This document shows positions 17,555 to 25,195 of a stretch of 64,000 nucleotides of DNA, piece by piece (the first letter of the stretch is position 1; every line of letters starts with the position of its first letter). Below the pieces are notes generated by a model. The model had not been told where the DNA came from and ran no database searches. It was given only the letters and a program-made list of their open reading frames with translations. The stretch lies in contig NZ_SBIU01000005.1 of NCBI RefSeq assembly GCF_004765805.1, positions 1 to 64,000 on the forward strand. Reading direction: 5' to 3'. Both the position numbers and the translations under genes were made by a program. Origin of the DNA: Halorussus halobius (GTDB lineage Archaea; Halobacteriota; Halobacteria; Halobacteriales; Haladaptataceae).

Positions 17555-18313
17555 TCAGTCGACGACGACCCGGTGGCCGTCCTCGCGACACGCTTCGAGC
17601 GCGTGCTTGGCCGCCATCCCGGCCGGCTGGGCGGTGGCCGCGCTTCCCACCCCGACCTTGAGCTCGACCTCGACGGTTCGCTCGACGTGGTCGATGGCGT
17701 CCCGGTAGGCGGCCTCGTCGAGGTCCGGGCAGACCGCGATGACGTTGTCCCCGCCGACGAAGAAGGCGAGGCCGTCGTGGGCCCGGCGCAGATATCGCAT
17801 GAGTTCGGCGTACGCCTGCTCGATGTGGATGAACGAGTCGTAGGCGTTGAGCCGGTCGGTGTACTTGCCGGTGGCGTCGTTCACGTCGAAGTGGGCGAGG
17901 TGGACGTCGTGGTCGGTCCGCTCGTCGGCGGCGAGCGTCCCGCCCCGCAGGATTTCGGTCCGGTCGGCCTCTTGGGCGCTCCCGGCGTCCTGGAGGTGGT
18001 CGGTCGCGGCCGAGAGCGCGTCGACCGGACTGGGCGCGACGCCGACGCCGAAGCTGACGGTCACGGGGTAGCGGTTGCGGACCGACTCCTGTATCATGGC
18101 GTGGTCGGCCTCGTCCATCCCGTTCGTGACCGCGACCATGTTGTCGAACCGGGTGAAGAAGACGTACCCCTCGCGGTTGCCGACGAGTTGCGAGAGGTCG
18201 GCGTACAGCCGCGACTGGAGCGTCTGGAGGTCGACCTCCCGGCGCGGTTCCGGCGTCACTGTCCACGGCCCGTAGTTGTCGATCTGGATCAGGGTGACCT
18301 GGGCGTTCGTCAC
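17555..18313 (-). CDS. gch3: GTP cyclohydrolase III (GTP cyclohydrolase IIa)
   Basis: 252 residues. Converts GTP to 2-amino-5-formylamino-6-ribofuranosylamino-4(3H)-pyrimidinone phosphate, the first step of archaeal riboflavin and deazaflavin (F420) synthesis. The N terminus (VTLIQIDNYGPWTVTPEPRREVDLQTLQSRLYADL) is the family hallmark. Two palm-like halves with FFTRFDNMVAVTNG and FFVGGDNVIAVCP repeat the internal duplication known for this enzyme; the Asp residues in these turns bind metal and nucleotide. Cytoplasmic. Likely monocistronic, or followed by the CBS gene. Confidence 0.93.
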   Translation of the reverse strand: MTNAQVTLIQIDNYGPWTVTPEPRREVDLQTLQSRLYADLSQLVGNREGYVFFTRFDNMVAVTNGMDEADHAMIQESVRNRYPVTVSFGVGVAPSPVDALSAATDHLQDAGSAQEADRTEILRGGTLAADERTDHDVHLAHFDVNDATGKYTDRLNAYDSFIHIEQAYAELMRYLRRAHDGLAFFVGGDNVIAVCPDLDEAAYRDAIDHVERTVEVELKVGVGSAATAQPAGMAAKHALEACREDGHRVVVD

Positions 18314-18524
18314 TGTTACGCGACGGTTGTCACTGCCACCTTATAAGCCATCCTAATTCCGATAGGAGTTCCAGAAGTGTGAATGGGCGGTCAGTCGGGC
18401 CACCACTATTGCCGGAACGGACGAGAATCGGCGAGTAGCCGCCGATTCCCACGAAGCGCTCCCGGTAGGTGACCGAACAGTCGCATTCGACCGTCGGAAT
18501 TCGAGATAGGGGACATATTCGTCC

Positions 18525-18533
18525 AAAATATAC
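18525..18533 (+). promoter_or_regulatory. TATA-like element of the cold-shock gene
   Basis: AAAATATAC lies about 60 bases upstream of the ATG at 18591, which would leave a 5' leader of about 30-35 nt, longer than the leaderless haloarchaeal norm. The leader contains a small hairpin (18552-18570). Confidence 0.45.
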
Positions 18534-18551
18534 GGCCGCAGGCAAACGTAT

Positions 18552-18570
18552 TACGGAAGTCTTATCCGTA
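18552..18570 (+). promoter_or_regulatory. Leader hairpin of the cold-shock gene
   Basis: TACGGA (18552-18557) pairs exactly with TCCGTA (18565-18570) around a 7-nt loop, ending 20 nt before the start codon. Could modulate translation; the short stem may be chance. Confidence 0.35.
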
Positions 18571-18590
18571 CACCGGGCATTCGAGTTGCA

Positions 18591-18785
18591 ATGGCAGAAG
18601 GAAACGTTGACTTCTTCAACGACACTGGCGGCTACGGATTCATCTCGACTGAGGACGCGGACGACGACGTGTTCTTCCACATGGAAGACATCGGCGGCCC
18701 GGACCTTGAAGAGGGAACCGACGTAGAGTTTAGCATCGAACAGGCCCCGAAGGGTCCGCGCGCGACGAACCTCACGCGCCTTTAA
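18591..18785 (+). CDS. cspA: Cold-shock domain protein
   Basis: A 64-residue CspA-type OB-fold protein. RNP1-like GYGFIS (residues 14-19) and RNP2-like VFFHM (26-30) are the nucleic-acid-binding strands. The acidic surface (pI clearly low) is the haloarchaeal version of the family. Binds single-stranded RNA or DNA as a chaperone. A GCCGCC...GGCGG stem about 15-30 bases after the stop may be a terminator. Confidence 0.94.
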   Translation: MAEGNVDFFNDTGGYGFISTEDADDDVFFHMEDIGGPDLEEGTDVEFSIEQAPKGPRATNLTRL

Positions 18786-19182
18786 ACAACGCTTTCAGGC
18801 CGCCTGACGGCGGATGAACGCGCTTTTCCGTGACACTACGACCGACCAGCGGCGAGCCCGCCGTCGAGTCGGAACGCGCTCGACGACAACTCGCAGCGCT
18901 GTGTGTGGCACTTTTGCCGGGGCTCGAAGGACGGTGACGGTGACGGTCGGTAGTGGTGGCTGGAGGCGGCGGGAAACGTCGGTTACGGGAATTGGTAACG
19001 GGACGAAGCGACGGAAAGGCGCAGCTCGCTACTGCTTGAGCCGAGGGGAACCGCGACCGCACGGCACAGCGCCGCCACCGCACTGCAACCGCACACCACC
19101 GCAACTGCACGCGACCGCGAGCCGCTCACTCCCTGCGGTCGTTTCGGGGGATTCAAACCCCCGTCACGCCTGTACCCTGCCA
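18786..19182. other. Gene-free region with ACCGCN-rich DNA upstream of udk
   Basis: No supported gene. It contains a GCCGCC/GGCGG stem near 18797-18812 (possible csp terminator) and an irregular ACCGCN-rich run at about 19050-19125, like the runs near 20410-20480 and 57967-58150. A strong hairpin at 19145-19163 lies just before udk. The udk reading frame is open through here, but composition and the missing N-terminal homology argue against translation. Confidence 0.5.
19145..19163. promoter_or_regulatory. T-arm-like hairpin upstream of udk
   Basis: CGGGGG-ATTCAAA-CCCCCG, a perfect 6-bp stem with a 7-nt loop ending 19 bases before the udk ATG. On the minus strand the loop reads TTTGAAT, one base from the tRNA T-loop consensus. 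Either a leader hairpin or a tRNA-derived scrap. Confidence 0.4.
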
Positions 19183-20025
19183 ATGACAATCCCGTCGTTC
19201 GTCATCGGCATCGCCGGGGGGACCGGCGCGGGGAAGACGACGGTGGCCCGCGAGATAACCGCCGAGGTCGAGGACTCGGTGACGCGCATCCCGATGGACA
19301 ACTACTACGAGGATCTGAGCCACCTCGACTTCGAGCAGCGGGCGGCGGCCAACTACGACCACCCGTCGGCGTTCGAGTGGGAACTCCTGCGCGAGCACAT
19401 GGACGCGCTCCTGTCGGGGCGGACCATCGAGATGCCCCAGTACGACTTCGCCGACCACAACCGCAAGGACGAGACCGTCACGGTCGACCCCACCGACGTC
19501 GTGGTTCTGGAGGGCATCTTCGCGCTGTACGACGAGGACGTCAACGAGATGCTCGACGTGCAGGTGTACGTCGAGACCGACGCCGACGTGCGCATCCTCC
19601 GGCGCATCGAGCGCGACGTGGTCGAGCGCGGGCGCGACCTCGAAGGCGTGATGGACCAGTACCTCTCGACGGTCAAGCCGATGCACGAGCAGTTCGTCGC
19701 GCCCACCAAGAAGCGCGCCGACCTCATCATCCCCGAGGGCGCGAACAGGGTCGCGGTGAACCTGCTCGAAGAGAAGGTCCGCGCGGAAACCTACGCCGAT
19801 TCGGGCTCGGGGTGGACGCTCGACGAGGCCGGCGTCGAGCACGAGGGGGCCGAGCGCCTCGCGGTCACGGAACCCGGCGTCGGTGACGCCACCGAAACCG
19901 AGAGGTGGGACCGCGACGGACCCGCTCGGGACGGCGACGCGAGCGCGTGGGGCGACGAGGACAGCGAGCCGTGGGTCGACGAGCGCGCGCGAGACGACCA
20001 ATCGCTCGACGACGGAGAGCCGTAG
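19183..20025 (+). CDS. udk: Uridine kinase
   Basis: 280 residues from the ATG at MTIPSFVIGIAG. Phosphorylates uridine (and probably cytidine) to the monophosphate in pyrimidine salvage. Walker A GGTGAGKT at 12-19, the YYEDLSHLDFEQRAAANYDHPSAF substrate region, and an RRIERDVVERGRDL lid-type arginine cluster match bacterial-type Udk. The usual family length is about 200-230; the last ~60 residues (acidic, W/D/E rich) are a low-complexity haloarchaeal tail. Longer upstream frames are rejected because homology begins at this Met. Confidence 0.93.
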   Translation: MTIPSFVIGIAGGTGAGKTTVAREITAEVEDSVTRIPMDNYYEDLSHLDFEQRAAANYDHPSAFEWELLREHMDALLSGRTIEMPQYDFADHNRKDETVTVDPTDVVVLEGIFALYDEDVNEMLDVQVYVETDADVRILRRIERDVVERGRDLEGVMDQYLSTVKPMHEQFVAPTKKRADLIIPEGANRVAVNLLEEKVRAETYADSGSGWTLDEAGVEHEGAERLAVTEPGVGDATETERWDRDGPARDGDASAWGDEDSEPWVDERARDDQSLDDGEP

Positions 20026-20043
20026 AAGAGCCGGGAGCGCCGG

Positions 20044-20364
20044 TCAGGCGCTCTTTTTCTCGGGCGACTCGCCCTGCGGGTGGTAGTCCCAGAACCCGCC
20101 GGCGCGCATCCCGGCACCTACCGCCTTGTGGAAGTCGACGATGGTCTCGAACTCCTCGCCCTCGACGTACTCGAAGACGTCCGCGACGCTGACCACGCGC
20201 CCGGAGTTGATGCGCAGCGGCTCGTCGGCGTGTTCCTCGACGAACTCCTGTTTGGCCAGCGGGAAGTCCTCGTCCTCGTCGAGTCGCTTGGCGAGGATCG
20301 CCATGCCGTACTTGCGTCCGCCTTCGCTGCCCTCCTCGCCGTCTGGGTCGTGGGGCCAGTCCAT
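20044..20364 (-). CDS. Small conserved haloarchaeal protein (DUF5785-like)
   Basis: 106 residues starting MDWPHDPDGEEGSEGGRKYG. Acidic, soluble; it contains an EFVEEHADEPLRINSGRVVSVADVFEYVEGEEF segment reminiscent of a small RNA- or DNA-binding helical domain. It matches my recollection of the haloarchaeal DUF5785 family; function unknown. Convergent with udk, 18 bases apart. Confidence 0.75.
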   Translation of the reverse strand: MDWPHDPDGEEGSEGGRKYGMAILAKRLDEDEDFPLAKQEFVEEHADEPLRINSGRVVSVADVFEYVEGEEFETIVDFHKAVGAGMRAGGFWDYHPQGESPEKKSA

Positions 20365-20816
20365 ACCCGAAGCGTCGGACGGGTGGAGCAAAAGGATTTC
20401 TCCTCGCGGTCGGCCAGCACGGTGCAGTGGCGTGTGGTCGCGGTTGCGGTGCTGTCCGTGTGCTCGCGGCGTGGTTGCGGTCTCATATGCTCGAGCAACA
20501 GCTCGCGGCCTCGTTGCTGTCCTCGGCAGTATCACTCGGTTCAGGACGGTCGTTCGATTCGAGGTCGAACTGACAGACGAGCTGCTCGACCCGTCGCTCG
20601 CGTCAGAACGACGGTGGGATTGGGATTTGAACCGGAGCCAGACGGCCCGGGATGCTCGCTTCGCTCGCGGCGTTGCCGGTCGCATTTCGAGGCCCCTGGC
20701 CTCGCTCGCTGCGCGTCCGGGCTGCGACTGGCAGGGCTCAAATCCCAATCGGAACCGCATTGCTCCGCACCATGACGCGAGTACACGAGGTACTCGCCAT
20801 TTGTTCGTCGCAGAAG
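20365..20816. other. Gene-free region with tRNA-Ser-derived inverted repeat
   Basis: Frames here translate tRNA-like sequence and are not genes. Contents: a GGTTGCGG-rich run at about 20410-20480, a copy of the tRNA-Ser 3' end at 20612-20633, and its inverted counterpart at about 20728-20752, enclosing a GC-rich spacer. Confidence 0.6.
20612..20752. repeat. tRNA-Ser 3'-end copy forming an inverted repeat
   Basis: The first 22 bases (20612-20633) are identical to 20817-20838, the discriminator, acceptor, and T arm of the intact tRNA-Ser. An inverted, slightly degenerate copy (GGGCTCAAATCCCAATC) occurs at about 20734-20750. Looks like an att-like scar or a tRNA-derived palindromic repeat. Confidence 0.7.
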
Positions 20817-20900
20817 CGGTGGGATTGGGATTTGAACCCAAGAGGCCTTCCGGCCACCTGCTTTCAAGGCAGGCGCAATAGGCCGCTCTGCCATCCCACC
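20817..20900 (-). tRNA. tRNA-Ser (anticodon TGA)
   Basis: 84 nt. Minus strand: acceptor GGTGGGA pairs with TCCCACC, discriminator G, T arm TTGGG-TTCAAAT-CCCAA, anticodon arm CCTGC-CTTGAAA-GCAGG giving TGA, and the long class II variable arm (GGCCGGAAGGCC) expected of tRNA-Ser. Confidence 0.95.
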
Positions 20901-20986
20901 GCGCCCGATGCTTGGCCGCGACTCGTCTAAGAACTGTCGGTCTCGATTCGGATTGCCAACCAGCTAAAAGAAGGCGGCACCGCGAG

Positions 20987-21748
20987 TCAGTTCGTGCGGT
21001 GAAGCGTCGGCTCGCCGTCCCCGTCGGGCCGGACGCACAGGCCCCACTCCCGAATCAGTTCGGCGGTGTGTTCGGGCACGGCCAGCCCGGCCGAAATCCG
21101 GGCGTCGAGCACCGCGACCAGCGACGCCAGCTCCGGGCCGGTCCCGACGCGGGGCGCTGACGGGAGCAACGCGACCGAGTGGCCCGCGTCGGCCGCGCGC
21201 GTCGCCAGCGTCTCGACCTCGGGGACCGCGAACGCGTCCTCGAAGTCGACGGTGTCGGTGAAGCCCGCGTAGTAGGTGCCCCCGCGCTCGCTCGGGCCGA
21301 GCACCACCTCGTTGGTCCGGAGCTTCATCGCGGCGCTGTCGACCTCCTTGCGAGTCATGCTCGGCGCGGTGCCGGGGACGACAGCGGCCGAACGAACGCC
21401 CTCCTCGTCGAGCAGGTGCGTGACGGTGTTGCCCGCCCGCGCGGCACGGTCGGAGCCGACCTGCACCTCGAAGCGGGCCGCCTCGGGGTCGTCGAGCGCG
21501 TCGGCCGCGAGCGCGCGGACCGCGGCTTGGGCGCTCTCCTCCTGGCGGTACGCTTCCGGGAGGCGGTCGTCGGGGCGGTAGTTGACCAGCAGGTCGCCCC
21601 CGCTGCGCTCGACCGCGCGGAGCGTGTCCTTCAGCGACGCGGCGTAGAGGTCGGCCGCCTCCGATTCCGAGAGCGGCGACGACGCGGGGAGCTTCGGGAC
21701 GACGAGCCCCGGCCGCGGCGGGTCGGCGAGGACCGCGATGACTGTCAT
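20987..21748 (-). CDS. DUF2064-like GT-A fold protein
   Basis: 253 residues. TVIAVLADPPRPGLVVPKL at the N terminus, LLVNYRPD, and GTAPSMTRKEVDSAAMKL followed by LGPSERGGTYYAGFT match the layout of DUF2064/TIGR04282-type nucleotidyl/glycosyl-transferase-like proteins. The usual LGPAxDGGYYLxG motif appears as LGPSERGGTYYAGF. Substrate unknown. Likely cytoplasmic; single gene. Confidence 0.75.
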   Translation of the reverse strand: MTVIAVLADPPRPGLVVPKLPASSPLSESEAADLYAASLKDTLRAVERSGGDLLVNYRPDDRLPEAYRQEESAQAAVRALAADALDDPEAARFEVQVGSDRAARAGNTVTHLLDEEGVRSAAVVPGTAPSMTRKEVDSAAMKLRTNEVVLGPSERGGTYYAGFTDTVDFEDAFAVPEVETLATRAADAGHSVALLPSAPRVGTGPELASLVAVLDARISAGLAVPEHTAELIREWGLCVRPDGDGEPTLHRTN

Positions 21749-21809
21749 GCCCGGACCTCGGGCGGCGCGACCCTTGAAGGTTTTACTCCTGGGTGCTCAC
21801 GGTCCGGGT

Positions 21810-22016
21810 ATGAATCGCCTCACGCCACTCGCTGCACTCGCAGTCGGCGCGACCGCCGCCGGCGCTGTCGGGTCGTTCGTCGGCCTCGCCCGAGCGGTCG
21901 CCGGAAACGCCGCCGCGCTCGCGACGGTCGGCCTCGTCGCGCTCGTCGTCGTCAGTCTGGGCGGACTCGGCTCCGCGCCGTCCCGCGCGCTGTCGACGCC
22001 TTACTGGGGACGATAA
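21810..22016 (+). CDS. Small membrane protein (68 aa)
   Basis: 68 residues with two hydrophobic segments (about 5-28 and 36-54) and a short polar tail (SAPSRALSTPYWGR). No family recognised. Start at the ATG following an unpaired GC-rich leader; an upstream in-frame start would add 24 poorly conserved-looking residues. Divergent from the DUF2064-like gene. Confidence 0.65.
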   Translation: MNRLTPLAALAVGATAAGAVGSFVGLARAVAGNAAALATVGLVALVVVSLGGLGSAPSRALSTPYWGR

Positions 22017-22167
22017 CCGCCACGCGGCGAGGCGGTTGGGTCGACGTAACCTGCTCACGTCGGCGTTGCCGGAGCTATAAGAGCGTCTCCGACCAAACGA
22101 CGGGCGTGATAGACGACAGAGCGTCCGGCGAACTGCGTGCCAAGCGACCGCGCCGAACCGAACGACC

Positions 22168-23013
22168 ATGGACTCGAACGTAGACGCGCTCCCGGCCGAG
22201 ACTCGAATCGGACGAACCGCCCTCGGGGCGTCGAATCTCGGGGAGATGGTCGAGTTCTACCGGGACGTGGTCGGACTCGGCGTCCTCGACCGCACCGACG
22301 CGACGGCGGTCCTCGGCGTCGACGGGACCCCGTTGCTCGTGCTGGACCGCGACTCGGACGCAGGCCGGCGAGACCCGTCGCGGGCGGGGCTGTTCCACAC
22401 CGCGTTCAGGGTCCCCTCGCGTGGTGCGCTGGGCGACGCCCTGGCTCGGATTCGGGACCGCGCGCGACTCGACGGCGCGTCCGACCACGGCGTCAGCGAG
22501 GCGCTGTACCTCACCGACCCGGAGGGAAACGGCGTCGAAATCTACCGGGACTTCCCGCGAGCGGAGTGGCCCCGGAGCGCCGACGGGGGCGTCCGCATGG
22601 GCACGTACCGCCTCCACCTCGACCCGCTGGCGGCCGCTGCCACGGGCGAGTCGGCCGCGCCGCCCGGAACCGACGTGGGTCACGTCCACCTCGAAGTGAC
22701 CTCGCTCGACGCGTTCGAGGAGTTTTACGTCGACCGCCTCGGGTTCGAGCGGCAGGCGGCGGTGCCCGACGCCCTGTTCGTGTCCGCCGGCGGCTATCAC
22801 CACCACGTCGGCGCGAACACGTGGAACGGTCGCTCGGAACCGACCGGCGACGGTGGGCTGTCGTGGTTCGAGGTCGTCGTCCCGCAAGCGCGGGCGCTCG
22901 ACGCGATACGGGACCGGCTCTCGGCGAGCCAGTACGCGATGGCCGAGACCGACGACGGCGTCGCCGTCACGGGACCGGACGACATCGAAGTCCGATTTCG
23001 GGTCGAGACGTAG
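22168..23013 (+). CDS. VOC superfamily dioxygenase/glyoxalase-like protein
   Basis: 281 residues with tandem vicinal-oxygen-chelate modules: residues about 14-130 (GRTALGASNLGEMVEFYRDVVGLGVLD ... GLFHTAFRV) and 165-270 (GHVHLEVTSLDAFEEFYVDRLGF). Metal ligands are likely His in FHTAFRV and GHVHLEV plus a later Glu. Organisation is like the catechol-2,3-dioxygenase-type CatE proteins common in haloarchaea. The substrate cannot be inferred from the neighbours. Confidence 0.88.
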   Translation: MDSNVDALPAETRIGRTALGASNLGEMVEFYRDVVGLGVLDRTDATAVLGVDGTPLLVLDRDSDAGRRDPSRAGLFHTAFRVPSRGALGDALARIRDRARLDGASDHGVSEALYLTDPEGNGVEIYRDFPRAEWPRSADGGVRMGTYRLHLDPLAAAATGESAAPPGTDVGHVHLEVTSLDAFEEFYVDRLGFERQAAVPDALFVSAGGYHHHVGANTWNGRSEPTGDGGLSWFEVVVPQARALDAIRDRLSASQYAMAETDDGVAVTGPDDIEVRFRVET

Positions 23014-23079
23014 CGTCCGCGCAGTAGACGTAGTTTCCGCGTGGCGGTTTCTCGCCGGCGCTTCCGACGCCAACGTTCG

Positions 23080-23712
23080 CTACCGACCCCGCCGCCCCTT
23101 GGTCTGTCGATAATCCCGGTCCATCAGGTCGAGGAAGTGGTCGACGAACGCCTCGCGCTCGTCGTCGGTCGCCTCTCGCGGGTCGGCCATCGGCACGATT
23201 TCGAACCCCCGGCCCCGAATCGTGGTGGCGTGGTCGTCAGTCGCGTCGAACGCCTCGGCCGGCGCGGTGGTGTACTCGGCCGCGAGCTCGGTCAGCGCGC
23301 GCCCGCCCACCGGGACCAGTATCTCGGGATTTATCATCCGAATCTCGGCGTTGAGGTAGGGTTCGCAGGTCCGGACCTCCTCGTCGGTCGGCGACCGCTC
23401 GGGGTGGCGACACCGCGCGAGATAGGTCACGAACGCGTTTTCGAGTTCGGGGTCGGCGGCGCTGGGCAGCGAGTTGTTGAGCCCGAGTTGACCCAGCACG
23501 TGCTGGAGCGCCTCCCCGCGCTCGTCGCCGGTGAACGGGACGCCGGTCCGGTCGGCTCCCTCGCCGGGCGCTTCGCCGACGAACAGGAAGTCCGCGCCCA
23601 CGTCGCCGTAGCCGTGGACGACCTGCTCGCGGGCGTCACACAGCGCCGGGCAGTTCCGGCAGTCGGCGTCCATCCCGAACGGGTTCGAGCGGGTCTGCTG
23701 GTTCGCGTCCAT
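23080..23712 (-). CDS. Uracil-DNA glycosylase family Fe-S protein
   Basis: 210 residues of the family 4/5 UDG fold. Cluster ligands are likely Cys18, Cys21, Cys101 and Cys116, the 4Fe-4S pattern of family 4. Motif GEAPGEGADRTGVPF (46-60) is the catalytic/uracil-binding region. The second catalytic motif, usually HPA or HPS in an LxHP context, reads PMADPREA here and lacks the His, so activity on uracil is uncertain. It could be a UDG-X-like or degenerate paralogue. Confidence 0.85.
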   Translation of the reverse strand: MDANQQTRSNPFGMDADCRNCPALCDAREQVVHGYGDVGADFLFVGEAPGEGADRTGVPFTGDERGEALQHVLGQLGLNNSLPSAADPELENAFVTYLARCRHPERSPTDEEVRTCEPYLNAEIRMINPEILVPVGGRALTELAAEYTTAPAEAFDATDDHATTIRGRGFEIVPMADPREATDDEREAFVDHFLDLMDRDYRQTKGRRGR

Positions 23713-23754
23713 CGTCGGGAGCGTGGGGGCCGCGCGGTAAAAACCGGTCGGGAG

Positions 23755-24663
23755 TCACTCCTCGGCCACGGGGCAGTCGCCCCTCGCCGGGCGGTCTCGT
23801 TCGACCGTCCGACCGAGGTAGGGCTCGACTCGCTCGAAGTGCTCGCCGCGAGCGACGCGTTCGCGGTCGTAGGCGGCGAGTCCGAGCGCGGCCAGTTTCG
23901 GCAGGTGGACGTCGATGAGCGAGGCGAGGACCCGGTCGCGGTCGACCCGCGTGCGGGCGGCCACCCGGTCGGCGAGGTCGTCGACCGGCAACGGTCCCTC
24001 GTCGGCCAGGACCGCGAGCACGCCCCGCCGCCGCCTGTCCGACATCGCCTCGAAGCAGTCGCCGACCGACGGCGTCGCGGCGGTCTCGGCCTCGTTGTCG
24101 ACGCACTCGATTACGGTGTCGAACAGCGACGCGACCTCGCGGACGACCGTCCGGTCGTGGGCCGTGGGGGCGAGACAGACGTAGCCCACCGCGTCGCGAG
24201 CGTCGAGCGCGCGCCGGAACGTCCGGAGGAACTCGACGCCGCGCTCGACGCCGAGGTCGTCGACCACCGCCGTCGCCGAGTCGACGTACGCAACGGTCCG
24301 TCCTTCGTCGGGCCACGCGTCGAGATAGCCGGTCGCGGCGTCGCGTATCTCCTCGGCGTCGGTCGGGTCGGCGACGCCGCGTACCGGCCTCCGGGACGCG
24401 ACGTCGACCGCACTCGTCGACCGCATCACCTCGCCGACGCTGACGACCCCGACGTTCCGGGGACGGCGGTCGATTCGCTCGCCCCACCGCCGGAGAAATC
24501 TGGTGGACTGCTCGTGGGTGACCGCGAGGACGTCGTTCGGTCCGTCGGCCGGGAGCAGGTCGAACAGGGGCTCGAACTCCCGGGCCCCGTCCGACGTCCG
24601 CCGCAGGACGAGCGTGTGCGGGTTGCCCGCGACGCTGGTCCGCACCAGTCTGGTGTCTTGCAC
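23755..24663 (-). CDS. DUF7504-like protein with C-terminal winged helix
   Basis: 302 residues. The N-terminal ~190 resemble the RecA/KaiC-derived DUF7504 fold (NDVLAVTHEQSTRFLRRW, VVSVGEVMRSTS, VAYVDSATAVVDDLGVERGVEFLRTF) without a Walker A motif. The C-terminal ~85 residues (CFEAMSDRRRRGVLAVLADEGPLPVDDLADRV) form a DUF7344-like winged-helix. Likely a haloarchaeal signal-response regulator. Starts 12 bases after the HalOD1 gene on the same strand, so co-transcribed. Confidence 0.78.
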   Translation of the reverse strand: MQDTRLVRTSVAGNPHTLVLRRTSDGAREFEPLFDLLPADGPNDVLAVTHEQSTRFLRRWGERIDRRPRNVGVVSVGEVMRSTSAVDVASRRPVRGVADPTDAEEIRDAATGYLDAWPDEGRTVAYVDSATAVVDDLGVERGVEFLRTFRRALDARDAVGYVCLAPTAHDRTVVREVASLFDTVIECVDNEAETAATPSVGDCFEAMSDRRRRGVLAVLADEGPLPVDDLADRVAARTRVDRDRVLASLIDVHLPKLAALGLAAYDRERVARGEHFERVEPYLGRTVERDRPARGDCPVAEE

Positions 24664-24675
24664 GCTTTCGCCCCC

Positions 24676-25026
24676 CTACTCGGCGTCTCCGACCGTCTCG
24701 TCTACGATTCGGACGTTCCCGTCGCTGCGGACCAGCACGTCCAGTCCGCACACGCGGAAGCTCACCTGCGCGTCGCCCTCGTCGTCGGCGAAGAGGGCGT
24801 CGAGGGCGTCCGGGTCGACGCGCTCGGACAGCGGGATGACCGTGTTGGTCGGGTCGATTCCGGCGACCTCCGCTATCGCTTCGATGACCGTGTCGCTGAC
24901 CGTGGCCGGCCCGTCGGCGTCGTGGGTCGCCCGGTAGACGCCCTGTCGGTCGGACGCCTCCGTGAGTCCCGAACTGTCGGCGATGTCGTTTCCGGTGTTG
25001 CTTTTGGACACGTTTCCCGACCTCAC
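24676..25026 (-). CDS. HalOD1 output-domain protein
   Basis: 116 residues. After a ~40-residue polar N terminus, the HalOD1 domain is visible: VSDTVIEAIAEVAGIDPTNTVIPLSERVDPDALDALF then a beta hairpin VSFRVCGLDVLVRSDGNVRI. HalOD1 domains are haloarchaeal output modules of unknown biochemistry. First gene of a two-gene unit with the DUF7504-like protein. Confidence 0.88.
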   Translation of the reverse strand: MRSGNVSKSNTGNDIADSSGLTEASDRQGVYRATHDADGPATVSDTVIEAIAEVAGIDPTNTVIPLSERVDPDALDALFADDEGDAQVSFRVCGLDVLVRSDGNVRIVDETVGDAE

Positions 25027-25195
25027 GCAATGTTCGGCCCGTAAATGTAATAAATTTACGGCGAATTCGAGCGCGGTCGGCGGGGCGGCCCGAACCGACG
25101 ACGTAACGGGGCGTTACGCGGTTCCCGGCGGTCGAGAACCGTGGGGCGGCCGCGCCATTTAATCCGCTCGCCGGGTTGCGTTCAGTGGGGGTTTC

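Noticed and set aside
18814..19182. N-terminal extension of uridine kinase
   Set aside because: Arg/Thr-rich and not homologous to Udk, which begins at the Met at 19183.
20541..20894. Small frames overlapping tRNA-Ser and its repeat
   Set aside because: They translate tRNA and tRNA-like DNA; not genes.
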